Assembly: GCF_000421185.1 (NCBI RefSeq)
Contig: NZ_ATWJ01000013.1
Location: forward strand, 1-64,000
DNA length: 64,000 nucleotides
Source of the DNA: Ornithinimicrobium pekingense DSM 21552
GTDB lineage: Bacteria > Actinomycetota > Actinomycetes > Actinomycetales > Dermatophilaceae
Reading direction: 5' to 3'
In this document: piece after piece, positions 32,201 to 39,974 of the stretch
Layout: every line of letters starts with the position of its first letter
Numbering within the stretch: the stretch's first letter is position 1
Program-made: the position numbers and the translations under genes
The notes under the pieces: generated by a model
What the model was told of the DNA's origin: nothing
The model's input: the letters and a program-made list of their open reading frames with translations, nothing else
The model's database searches: none

Positions 32201-34074
32201 CCGGGTCGGGGTGGCAGCAGGTGCGGCTCGAGACCCCCGTCGAGCTGACCCCGGGCACCACCTACGTCGTCTCCTACCACGCGCCGCACGGCACCTACGG
32301 CGTCGATCCCGGGATGTTCCGCACCTCCGAGGTCGCTCGCGGCCCCGTCCGGGCACCCAGCGGCGAGGCGGTGGGCGGAAACGGTGTCTTCGCCTTCGGC
32401 GACCCCCGTTTCCCGACCGGGTCGTGGGGTGATGCCAACTACTGGGCCGACATCGTGTTCCAGACCGCCCCCGACGTCGGCCCTCCCGAGGTCGTGAACG
32501 TGGAGCCGGCGCCGAACCTGGTCTCCGTGGCGCTCTCCGCCCCCGTGGTCGCCTCGTTCAGCGAGCCGGTCGCCCCCGACTCCCTGAGCCTGCGCCTCGA
32601 AGGACCCGCCGGCCCGGTCCCCGCCAGCCTCACCTACGACGCAGCCACCTCGACGGCGACGCTCGCCCCCGACGGGGACCTCAGCCCCGGCACGGAGTAC
32701 ATGGCCACAGTCTCGGCCGGCGACGGGTCGGGCAACGCCATGACGGAGCCCTACACCTGGGGTTTCCGTACTGTCACCCGCGACGGCGCCTCCCCGGTCA
32801 CGCTGTGGGACACCAGCGCCGTCCCGGCGGTCGCGGCGGAGAACGACGCCTCCGCGGTCGAGGTCGGAGTGCGGGTGCGGACCGACCGGGCCGGACAGCT
32901 CACCGGCCTGCGCTTCTACAAGGGTCCGGGTAACGAGGGACCGCACGTGGGCCGGCTGTGGTCTGCGACCGGGTCGCTGCTCGCCACCACGGCGTTCACC
33001 GGGGAGACCCGGACCGGCTGGCAGCAGGCCCTGTTCCCGGAGCCGGTCCCGGTGGAGCCCGGCACGACCTATGTCGCGTCCTACCACGCGCCGTCGGGTC
33101 GCTACGCGGCGACCGGCGGAGGTCTTCGCTCGGCGCGCTCCAACGGGCCGCTCACCGCGCCGGCCACGAGCGACCAGTCGGGCAACGGCGTCTTCTCCTA
33201 CGGCCCCGGTGGGTTCCCCGCACAGAGCTGGGGCGGGGCGAACTACTGGGTCGACGTGATCTTCAGCGACGTGTCCGGACCGAGCGTGGTGGACCGCGCT
33301 CCGTCACCGGGTGCCACGGTGGGGGTCCAGGAGGTCGTCCGGGCGACGTTCGACGAGGCAGTCGTGCCGGGGAGCATCATCATGACCCTGCGGGACGGGA
33401 CCGGGAGCCTGGTGCCGGCCTCGGTGAGCTACGACGGGGCCGAGCGGGTGGCTGTGCTGACCCCGTCCGCCCCGCTGGCGGCGGGCGCGACCTACACCGC
33501 CACGGTGGAGGCGGCCACAGACCTGGACCGCAACCCGCTCGTGAGCGTCTCGTCGTGGAGCTTCTCGGTCCTCGGCGCGAACTACGTCTCCCTCTGGAGC
33601 ACGTCCACGGTTCCCACGAGCACCACGATCGACGACCCCGGCCCGGTCAACCTCGGCACCAAGTTCCGGGCATCGGTGGGCGGATCGGTCGTCGGCGTGC
33701 GGTTCTACAAGGGTGGTCCGGACAACGCAGGTCCGCACACCGGCGTCCTGTGGGCGGACGACGGGACCCTGCTCGCGAGCGTGGCGTTCGCGGGCGAGAC
33801 GGCGCGCGGGTGGCAGACCGCCATGCTGGCGACCCCGGTCGCGATCACCCCGGGCACCGTCTACGTCGTGTCCTACCTGGCTCCCAACGGCCGCTACTCC
33901 GCGGACGGCGGATTCTTCGGCTCCGGGCACTCGAGCGGTCCGCTGGAGGCGCTGGCCAACGGTGCGAGCGGTGGCAACGGCGTCTATGCCTACTCCGGGC
34001 AGGTCACCTTCCCGGTGAGCTCCTACAACGCGGCCAACTACTGGGTCGACGTGCTCTTCGCGCCCGGGTCGTAG
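29263..34074 (+). CDS. Tat-exported dimethylformamidase-like protein with DUF4082/Ig-like repeats
   Basis: A 1603-residue exported protein. The N terminus is a Tat signal (RRGQLSRRGFLGYAGAG...) ending near ASAAPP. Residues of about 60-520 resemble the large-subunit C-terminal domain of N,N-dimethylformamidase: MHAYNRYGG (from 204), SGHDEYV (H286-D287-E288-Y289) and GNEYFWRV (313-320). An Ig-like segment is followed by four DUF4082 modules (about 645-800, 912-1068, 1180-1336, 1443-1603), separated by three SbsA/Big_5 Ig-like domains (810-901, 1075-1169, 1341-1437). Each DUF4082 ends in an NYWVDV/NYWADI motif. The family is a metal-dependent amidohydrolase in DMFase; whether this copy is catalytic is unknown. 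GTG start with GAAGAAG upstream. Confidence 0.8.
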   Translation: MSGSKDSRRRGQLSRRGFLGYAGAGAGAGAIAAAGPASAAPPGPLTASGFGRTVAAENALAGSPMSEWESWEDDEAIAGFTTEYSFLPGQTVTFKIRTDATAYRIRVYRLGWYQGHGARRLADVTPSVSLPQSQPDPLVDEATGLIDCGNWAVSATWRVPDDALSGVYYALFDRTDGGRSSHTVFVVRRSGPSDILVQTSEMTMHAYNRYGGNSLYYGEPVGRAYKVSYNRPFNNGEAESNFFNAEIALLRWLERNGYDVAYCGGIDVHRDASVLQDRKVFVSSGHDEYVTGPQRDHVTEARDRGVHLIFMTGNEYFWRVRMEPSVDGTTTPDRTLVCYKETLANAKIDPLPEWTGTWRDPRFSPPSNGGRPENELTGTLFRAILPVSAPDLRIRVAAEYARHRTWRDTAIADLAPGEVYELSPNTLGYEFDVDADNGHRPPGLIRLSTTEAEVPQLLVDHGSTYVRGTCTHHTTMYRAASGALVWGLGTVQWSYGLDEYHICDPGTPTDAATQQATLNVLADMGVQPVTRQTGLVPASASTDTLAPTVTITSPAPEAKAPIGAPVVVSGTATDSGGGIVAAVEVSLDGGVSWHLATGLESWSYVFTPMETGTIEVHVRAIDDSCNIGAAALVLLEGVSRGFPCSIWPEGTIPQTESVDETTPIEVGVRFRSEIDGFLTGLRFYKGPGNTGTHVGRLWTQDGRELASATFADETASGWQTLTMPAVAVSAGVTYVASVFMPEGRYSADAGYFAAAYELAPLTAPASDAQGGNGVYRYGGPGFPTSSFGASNYWVDVVFDTDNRVVPAVVDQAPAAGLQSVAPGTVVTATFNEQVDPDTVEMSLVGPDGSSTAGTVSYDPPSRTATFSPSSALGPLTDYTVTVSGARDTTGNVMDPHTWVFTTIGPPGTSPTSLWDTSAVPAVTDGDPSPVELGMKFRVSVAGSVTALRFCKAEGSNGLHVGHLWSAAGELLATAAYTYETGSGWQQVRLETPVELTPGTTYVVSYHAPHGTYGVDPGMFRTSEVARGPVRAPSGEAVGGNGVFAFGDPRFPTGSWGDANYWADIVFQTAPDVGPPEVVNVEPAPNLVSVALSAPVVASFSEPVAPDSLSLRLEGPAGPVPASLTYDAATSTATLAPDGDLSPGTEYMATVSAGDGSGNAMTEPYTWGFRTVTRDGASPVTLWDTSAVPAVAAENDASAVEVGVRVRTDRAGQLTGLRFYKGPGNEGPHVGRLWSATGSLLATTAFTGETRTGWQQALFPEPVPVEPGTTYVASYHAPSGRYAATGGGLRSARSNGPLTAPATSDQSGNGVFSYGPGGFPAQSWGGANYWVDVIFSDVSGPSVVDRAPSPGATVGVQEVVRATFDEAVVPGSIIMTLRDGTGSLVPASVSYDGAERVAVLTPSAPLAAGATYTATVEAATDLDRNPLVSVSSWSFSVLGANYVSLWSTSTVPTSTTIDDPGPVNLGTKFRASVGGSVVGVRFYKGGPDNAGPHTGVLWADDGTLLASVAFAGETARGWQTAMLATPVAITPGTVYVVSYLAPNGRYSADGGFFGSGHSSGPLEALANGASGGNGVYAYSGQVTFPVSSYNAANYWVDVLFAPGS

Positions 34075-34076
34075 CG

Positions 34077-34928
34077 ATGCCGACGGTCGAGCATGTTCTG
34101 CTGACCCGCTTCAACCTGCCCTCGGGAGGTGTCGAGGCGCGGATCAGGGCCAGCGATGCCTGGCTGGAGCGGCGGGTGGCCCTCTTCGCCAGGTACTGCG
34201 CCCCGTCGGTCGCCGTGCAGGCCGGCCCCAGGCCGCGGTGGATCGTCTATCTCGACCCGGAGAGCCCAGGCTGGCTCGTGGACGCGCTCTCGCCGTACGT
34301 CGACACCGGACTGTTCACACCGCTCTACCGCGCGGAGGTGCCGCCGGCGACCCTGCGGGCCGACCTGAGGGCGGTCACCCGCGGGGCGGACCTGCTGGTG
34401 ACGACGAACCTCGACAACGACGACGGGCTCGCGGTGAACTTCTCCGAGCGGGTGCGACGCGCCGCTGCGGCCAGCACGGAACGCCGCGCCCTCTACCTGA
34501 CGCACGGTCTGATCAAGGGACCGGAGGGGGTCTACGCGCGCACCGACCGCGTCAACGCGTTCTGCTCGGTCGTGGAACCGGCCCGACAGCCCGTCACCTG
34601 CTGGGCAGACTGGCACAACCGCCTCTCGCGCCACATGCCGGTGACCGAGCTGGGCGGCCCACCGGCATGGCTCCAGGTCATCCACGGCACCAACGTGAGC
34701 AACCGCGTGCGGGGTCGGCTGGTGTCCCCCTCGCCGTGGACCCACCTCTTTCCCTTCGCACTGGACGACATGCCCCTCCCCCGGCGGCGGCTCCTCGTCC
34801 ACGACCGTCTGGTCCGGGCCCCGCTCAGGTCGGCCCGCGACGTCAGCCGCGCGCTGGTGCGACGGGCTGCGGTCGCCACCCTCGGCAAGGAGGGGCTGCA
34901 GAGCCTCCGGTCCCAGGTGCACGGCTGA
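34077..34928 (+). CDS. Rhamnosyltransferase-like glycosyltransferase
   Basis: A 283-residue protein similar in layout to the putative rhamnosyl transferase family (PF11316). The start is VEHVLLTRFNLPSGGVEARI, WIVYLDPESPGWLVDAL follows, and the acidic motif TTNLDNDDGLAVNF supplies a D-x-D-D sugar-nucleotide/metal site. ATG 34077 lies two bases after the stop of the giant exported protein, so the two are probably co-transcribed and this enzyme might glycosylate a surface polymer or that protein. Family assignment is moderate. Confidence 0.7.
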   Translation: MPTVEHVLLTRFNLPSGGVEARIRASDAWLERRVALFARYCAPSVAVQAGPRPRWIVYLDPESPGWLVDALSPYVDTGLFTPLYRAEVPPATLRADLRAVTRGADLLVTTNLDNDDGLAVNFSERVRRAAAASTERRALYLTHGLIKGPEGVYARTDRVNAFCSVVEPARQPVTCWADWHNRLSRHMPVTELGGPPAWLQVIHGTNVSNRVRGRLVSPSPWTHLFPFALDDMPLPRRRLLVHDRLVRAPLRSARDVSRALVRRAAVATLGKEGLQSLRSQVHG

Positions 34929-34939
34929 GGGGCACCGGC

Positions 34940-36781
34940 TCAGCGACCTGATCTGAAGAACGTGTCGTGCCAGACCTCGAGCGACATCAAGGTCCAGATC
35001 CGGATGTCCTCGTTGAAGGAGCCGCTGTCGTGCCGGTCGAGCAGGTCACGCACGAGCGCCCGGTCGAGGGTGTCCGCCACGAAGCCTCCGGGTGCGGTGA
35101 GCCGCTCCCGCACCGTGGCCCGCAGCGAGCTGCGGAACCACGCGTCGAGGGGGACGCGGAAGCCGACCTTTCGCCTGTCCACGATGTCCGGTGGCAGGTG
35201 ACGACGGGCCACCTGCTTGAGCACCCACTTCGTCTCACCGCCGCGGACCTTGAGGCCGGACGGGAGCCGGAAGGCCAGCTCGACGAGACGGTGGTCCAGG
35301 AACGGGGGGCGCAGCTCGAGGGAGGTCGCCATCGACATGCGGTCACCCCGCTCCAGCAGGTTGTCGGGCAACCAGCCGCGGAGGTCACCGAGCAGCATCT
35401 GGCGCACCGGGTCGCCCTCGTCGCGCCCGTCCTCATGGGTCCGCGTCGGCACGCCAGCGAGCAGGCCGGCCCGCTCGCTCGCGGTAAAGGGCGAGAACCA
35501 TGCCCGGTGCTGATCCTGCCGTTCGCGAGTGCCCCAGACACGGACGGCGATGCGCAACCGGGAGAGCCGCTCCGGCAGGTGCCGGTCGAGGACGCCACCC
35601 ACCGGCCCACGCACCCCGGCCGGGAGCACCGACAGGGCCGCCATGGCCCGGGCTGCTGCATATTTCGGATAACCACCGAAGATCTCGTCCGAGCCCTCAC
35701 CGGACAGCACCACGGTCACGTCCTCACGCGCGGCCTGGGCCAGCCGGTAGACCGCGAAGTCCGCCGGCTCGGACATCGGGGCGTCCCGGTGCCAGGTCAG
35801 CAGCGGCCAGAGGTCCTCGAAGTCACGGGCGGCGATCGCCACCTCACGATGGTCCGTGCCGAACTGCTCGCTGACGCGCCGGGCGTGCGGCAGCTCGTCG
35901 TGCCGGGGATCGCCGAACCCGGCGGCGAACGTCTTGAGCCTGCCGCCCCCGTGCAGCTGGGCCGCCTTGGCCACGATGAGGCTGCTGTCCACCCCTCCGC
36001 TCAGATAGGCCCCGACGGGCACGTCGGCGACCAACGAGGCACCCACGGCCTGCGTGAGCGCCTCATCGACGGCTGCGACCGCGCCGCGCGGCGACCATGC
36101 GCCCCGCTCCTCCTCCGGCGGCCGCCAGTAGCGCACCTGCTCGGCCCGGCCTGTGTCGAGGCTGACCTCGACGCGGTGACCCGGCAGCACCTTGTGGACC
36201 CCCTCGAAGAGCGTGTAGGGGGCCGGGACCGACCGTCCGGCGAGATAGGCGTCCAGGCTCTCGAGGTCGACGGACGGTCGCTGCCGCATCCCGGCCAGGA
36301 CGCCCTTGACCTCTGAGGCGAAGACCAGCCGGTCCGTGTCGTGGCTGAGGTGCAGCGGCAGGACGCCCAACCGGTCGCGCACGAGATGCAGCACTCGCTC
36401 CTGCATGTCGTAGGCGGCCAGGGCGAACTGGCCGACGAGCCGGGTGACGTAGCCGATGCCGTGCAGCGCGAGACCCGCGAGGATGGTCTCCGTGTCGCCC
36501 TGTGTCCGGAACGGGTAGTCCAGCGCCCCCCGCAGCTCGCGGTAGTTGAAGATCTCCCCGTTGAAGGCCAGGGTCCACCGGCTGTCCGCGCTGGACATGG
36601 GCTGGTGGGAGCCGGCGACGTCGATGATCGACAACCGCCGGTGGCCCAGCCCGAGCCCCGCCGCGCGCCAGCAGCCCTGGTCGTCGGGACCGCGGTGGCG
36701 CAGGCTGGCCGTCATCCTGCCCAGGGCCTCCTCGTCCACCTCGCCACCGTCGAAGCGCATCAGCCCCACTACCCCGCACAC
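34940..36781 (-). CDS. asnB: Asparagine synthase-type glutamine amidotransferase
   Basis: A 613-residue two-domain enzyme. The class-II glutaminase domain begins V-CGVVGLMRFDGG with Cys2 as nucleophile after removal of the initiator, then RHRGPDDQG, LGHRRLSIIDV and FNGEIFNYREL. The synthetase domain has the ATP pyrophosphatase motif AYLSGGVDSSLIV, LSGEGSDEIFGGYPKY and DRMSMATSLELRPPFLDHRLVE. The GTG at 36781 places Cys at position 2 as required. Homologues within capsule loci amidate sugar carboxyls or other acids, so the substrate need not be aspartate. Leaderless promoter box at 36789-36794. Confidence 0.88.
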   Translation of the reverse strand: MCGVVGLMRFDGGEVDEEALGRMTASLRHRGPDDQGCWRAAGLGLGHRRLSIIDVAGSHQPMSSADSRWTLAFNGEIFNYRELRGALDYPFRTQGDTETILAGLALHGIGYVTRLVGQFALAAYDMQERVLHLVRDRLGVLPLHLSHDTDRLVFASEVKGVLAGMRQRPSVDLESLDAYLAGRSVPAPYTLFEGVHKVLPGHRVEVSLDTGRAEQVRYWRPPEEERGAWSPRGAVAAVDEALTQAVGASLVADVPVGAYLSGGVDSSLIVAKAAQLHGGGRLKTFAAGFGDPRHDELPHARRVSEQFGTDHREVAIAARDFEDLWPLLTWHRDAPMSEPADFAVYRLAQAAREDVTVVLSGEGSDEIFGGYPKYAAARAMAALSVLPAGVRGPVGGVLDRHLPERLSRLRIAVRVWGTRERQDQHRAWFSPFTASERAGLLAGVPTRTHEDGRDEGDPVRQMLLGDLRGWLPDNLLERGDRMSMATSLELRPPFLDHRLVELAFRLPSGLKVRGGETKWVLKQVARRHLPPDIVDRRKVGFRVPLDAWFRSSLRATVRERLTAPGGFVADTLDRALVRDLLDRHDSGSFNEDIRIWTLMSLEVWHDTFFRSGR

Positions 36782-36788
36782 GACGTTG

Positions 36789-36794
36789 ATGCTA
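36789..36794 (-). promoter_or_regulatory. -10 box TAGCAT, leaderless promoter of asnB
   Basis: TAGCAT (36794 to 36789) is followed by 7 nt and the GTG at 36781. The plus-strand gene at 36895 starts 113 bp away, so this is a divergent control region; I see no clear plus-strand -10 box in it. Confidence 0.45.
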
Positions 36795-36894
36795 GCGTCT
36801 ACCTGCAGACACAGTGCGTGCGACGGAGGACTGCAGCCGGCAGGGGGCAGCAGCGGCAAGGCCCGTCGCGTCAACGTTGCGGAGGGCCCACCCG

Positions 36895-38238
36895 ATGTCG
36901 GAGTCGACGCCACGCGTCCTCATCATCGTGCAGAACCTCTCGGTGCCCCTGGACCGTCGCGTCTGGCTGGAGTGTCAGGCGCTGGTGTCCCAGGAGTATG
37001 CCGTCACCGTGATCTGTCCGCGCGGCCCCGGGGACAGCCCCCACGAGCTGCTCGACGGCGTGCACATCTACCGCTACCGCCCCGCCCCCGAGGCCAAGGG
37101 CCTGCCGGGGTTCGCGCTCGAGTTCGCCTACTCGTGGCTGCGGACCGCGGGGCTGTCCCTGCTGGTCCGGCGGCGGCACGGTTTCGACGTCATCCAGGCG
37201 TGCAACCCGCCGGACACCTACTGGTTGCTCGCGCTTCTGTGGCGGGCTGCGGGTGTGCGCTTCGTCTTCGACCACCACGACCTGTCGCCGGAGCTGTTCC
37301 TCTCCCGGTTCGGCGAGCCGGCCGGCCCGGGTGCTCGACTGCAGCTGGGTGTCCTCCGGTGGCTGGAGCGGATGACCTTCCGGGTAGCCGACCGGTCCGT
37401 CGCCACCAACGAGTCCTACCGGGGCATCGCCGTCGGGCGGGGCGGGATGGACCCTGAACGGGTCACGGTCGTGCGCAGCTGTCCCGACACGACGACCATG
37501 CGACCCGAGTACCCTCGCGCGGACCTCCTCGCCGCACCCTCGTCCGACCTGCTCGCCTACCTGGGCATCATGGGACCGCAGGACGGGGTCGACAACGTCC
37601 TGCTGGTGATGGACGAGCTGGTCCACCGCCGGGGACGCACCGACGTGCGCGCTGTGCTGATGGGGTTCGGAGACTGCCTGGAGGACCTGCGGGCGCAGTG
37701 CACCCGCCTCGGCCTCGACGAGCACGTCACATTCACCGGCCGGGTCGGCCCGGCAGAGGTGGCCCAGTACCTCAGTGCGGCAAAGGTCGGGCTCGGGCCG
37801 GACCTGAACACCCCGCTCAACAACCTGTCCACGATGAACAAGACGATGGAGTACATGGCCTACGGCTTGCCGTCGGTCTCGTTCGACCTGGTGGAGACCC
37901 GTGCGTCCTTGGGCGGCGCCGGCATACTCGTGCCCTCGGGTGACATCGGGGCCTTCGCCGATGCCGTCTGCCGCCTGCTCGACGACGACGACCTCCGGGT
38001 GGACCTGGGTCTGGCAGCTCGACGACGGGTGGTGGAGTCCCTGGACTGGCAGGTCCAGGCCGTCGCCTACGTCGCGGTGTTTGACGAGCTTCTGGGGCGT
38101 CCGCCCAGCGAGGACAGGCGCGGTCGCTGGCCGCACCGGCGCCCGGCCGAGCCCGCACCGGCACCCACGCAGGTGAGCCTCGAGGACGAGAGCGAGCTGC
38201 GCCGGTTCCTGCGCGAGCGGACCCCGTCGAAGGCGTAG
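36895..38238 (+). CDS. GT4-type glycosyltransferase
   Basis: A 447-residue GT-B enzyme of the WbuB/EpsF-like group. PRVLIIVQNLSVPLDRRVWLE is its characteristic opening, with DVIQACNPPDTYWLLALLW and FVFDHHDLSPELF after it. The donor half has LAYLGIMGPQDGVDN, VRAVLMGFGDCLEDLRAQ and LSTMNKTMEYMAYGLPSVSFD. The C-terminal 40 residues are charged and appear disordered. ATG 36895 follows GGAGGG at 36880-36885. Confidence 0.88.
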   Translation: MSESTPRVLIIVQNLSVPLDRRVWLECQALVSQEYAVTVICPRGPGDSPHELLDGVHIYRYRPAPEAKGLPGFALEFAYSWLRTAGLSLLVRRRHGFDVIQACNPPDTYWLLALLWRAAGVRFVFDHHDLSPELFLSRFGEPAGPGARLQLGVLRWLERMTFRVADRSVATNESYRGIAVGRGGMDPERVTVVRSCPDTTTMRPEYPRADLLAAPSSDLLAYLGIMGPQDGVDNVLLVMDELVHRRGRTDVRAVLMGFGDCLEDLRAQCTRLGLDEHVTFTGRVGPAEVAQYLSAAKVGLGPDLNTPLNNLSTMNKTMEYMAYGLPSVSFDLVETRASLGGAGILVPSGDIGAFADAVCRLLDDDDLRVDLGLAARRRVVESLDWQVQAVAYVAVFDELLGRPPSEDRRGRWPHRRPAEPAPAPTQVSLEDESELRRFLRERTPSKA

Positions 38239-38287
38239 CACCCCGCGCCCCCGCCCGAGGGGGAGACACGCCGCCCGACCACGTCGT

Positions 38288-38318
38288 TTGTGAGGCCCGT
38301 TGGCGGGTCGCCTAACCT
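38288..38318 (+). promoter_or_regulatory. Candidate promoter TTGTGA...TAACCT of the DUF4082/beta-helix gene
   Basis: TTGTGA (38288-38293) and TAACCT (38313-38318) are 19 bp apart, a little wide, and would leave a leader of about 35 nt before ATG 38360. The start codon has no strong ribosome binding site. Confidence 0.4.
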
Positions 38319-38359
38319 TGCCCGGTCCCAATGTCCCTCTCCCACGGGGTTATTCCTGC

Positions 38360-39871
38360 ATGCCTACATCCACGTCCCCTGCCATGTGGCGCGTCCTGCT
38401 CGCGCCCGTCCTAGCCTTCCTTCTCGTGGCAGCCGCCACGACGTGGGCGCCACCGGCGCTCGCGGCCACTTCTGGTGGTGCCATCCCTGACGACCTGCGT
38501 CCCCGGGTCGCCGTCGACCCCGACCGGGACTCGGTCGAGCTCGGCGTCCGTTTCACCGCCGAGGCCGCAGGCACCATCACGGCCCTGCAGTACTACCAGG
38601 GCCGTGGCGCGCAGGACGTGAGCACCGCCCGGCTCTGGAACGCCAAGGGCGAGGTGGTGGCCTACCGCTACTTCCGGCCGTCGACACGTGAGGGCTGGCG
38701 CACCCTCCCACTTCGCGAGCCGGTGAGCGTGAAGGCCGGAGAAACCTTCGTCGCCTCCTACCACGCCCCGCGCGGCGGCTACCCGGCCACGAACGACTAC
38801 TTCACCCGGACGACGACCACGAACGGCCTGAAGGTGTCGCCGGGGGCCGGCGTCTACAAGTACGGACGGTCCGGTCTCCCTACGCGGTCCTACCAGAACT
38901 CCAACTACCTCGTGGACGTGGTGTACACCCCGTCGGCGACGACCGCCCCGGCTCCGGCGCCCGAGCCGGAGCCGGAGCCCACTCCCGAGCCGCCCGCTCC
39001 CGAGCCGTCCCCCACCTCCGACCTGCGCGGCTGGGAGCTCAACGCCTCCAACACCGGCCTGGCTCCGCACGGCCTGTCCTGCGCCTCCCTGCCGCGGTAC
39101 ACCGGTTCGTTGACCCCCCGGGCCGGCACCCGGATCTCCGGCGTGCGCATCGAGGGCATCCTCGACCTGTCGGCCGGTGACATCGTCATCACCAAGTCCT
39201 GCATCCGCCCGCCCACCGGGGACAACCGCAACCTGGTGTTCAACGACAACTGGCGGACCGGCGGCGGCAACGTCACCTCCGCCTCGACGGTGACGATCAC
39301 CGACTCCGAGTTCGACGGCTCGGCTGCCCCGGCCTCGCAGATCGGCAAGTCCTGCGCGTTCCGTGGCGTCGGCACCCTCGAGCGCAACTACATCCACGGG
39401 ATGGGCTCGGGCATCTGCTTCTTCGGTACCGGCAGCAAGCACGACGCTGTGGCGAAGCACAACTACGTGACCGGTCTGCGCGCCTACGGTGACTCGCACA
39501 ACGAGGCAGCCACCATCCGCGACTTCGCCAAAAACTCGACCGACACGCGCCGTGCCGAGTTCATCGACAACCGCTTCGACTGCCGGACCGGCAACGACAC
39601 GGGTGGCCTCTTCATCCAGCCGACGTTCGCGAGCCTGCACAACGTGTTCATCTCCGGGAACTACATGGAGGGCGCCGGGTACAACCTGTACCTGGAGAAC
39701 AGCCCCCGTGCGGTCTACACCAACGTGAACGCCACCAACAACCGGTTCCGACCGACGTCGTGGGGCGCGGTCGCCGTCGCCTCGGGCGAGCGGTTCCGCA
39801 CCTGGTCCGACAACCACATCTACGACGCCAACGCCGCGGACGGCAAGGGCCGGCTGCTGTCCCGACCCTGA
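38360..39871 (+). CDS. Secreted DUF4082 plus beta-helix protein
   Basis: A 503-residue exported protein. A Sec signal peptide (MWRVLLAPVLAFLLVAAATTW... ending ALA-A near residue 36) leads to a DUF4082 domain (about 38-195: VELGVRF, TARLWNAKGEVV, FVASYHAPRGGYPATNDYF, NYLVDVVYTP). A Pro-Glu linker (PEPEPEPTPEP) follows, then a C-terminal domain of about 280 residues rich in short N/D-containing strands (TITDSEFDGS, RNYIHGMGSG, FIDNRFDCRTGND, ATNNRFRP), which look like turns of a right-handed parallel beta-helix. The same C-terminal domain occurs at 42478-43512. Such folds are common in polysaccharide lyases and glycosidases; activity is unproven. Ends at a strong terminator. Confidence 0.7.
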   Translation: MPTSTSPAMWRVLLAPVLAFLLVAAATTWAPPALAATSGGAIPDDLRPRVAVDPDRDSVELGVRFTAEAAGTITALQYYQGRGAQDVSTARLWNAKGEVVAYRYFRPSTREGWRTLPLREPVSVKAGETFVASYHAPRGGYPATNDYFTRTTTTNGLKVSPGAGVYKYGRSGLPTRSYQNSNYLVDVVYTPSATTAPAPAPEPEPEPTPEPPAPEPSPTSDLRGWELNASNTGLAPHGLSCASLPRYTGSLTPRAGTRISGVRIEGILDLSAGDIVITKSCIRPPTGDNRNLVFNDNWRTGGGNVTSASTVTITDSEFDGSAAPASQIGKSCAFRGVGTLERNYIHGMGSGICFFGTGSKHDAVAKHNYVTGLRAYGDSHNEAATIRDFAKNSTDTRRAEFIDNRFDCRTGNDTGGLFIQPTFASLHNVFISGNYMEGAGYNLYLENSPRAVYTNVNATNNRFRPTSWGAVAVASGERFRTWSDNHIYDANAADGKGRLLSRP

Positions 39872-39903
39872 TCGACCCTGCACGACCCTTCCAGGAGTCG
39901 TGA

Positions 39904-39958
39904 TCGCACAAGGCGGACGGGTCACGCGCAACGCGCGTGACCCGTCCGCCTTGTGCGA
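39904..39958. terminator. 26-bp perfect inverted repeat with AAC loop, bidirectional terminator
   Basis: Arms 39904-39929 and 39933-39958 are exact reverse complements around the 3-nt loop AAC. It lies 32 bp after the beta-helix gene and 16 bp after the convergent glycosyltransferase gene, so it can serve both. There is no long T-run on either side, as is usual for actinobacterial terminators. Confidence 0.85.
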
Positions 39959-39974
39959 CTCGCGAGGCATGCGG

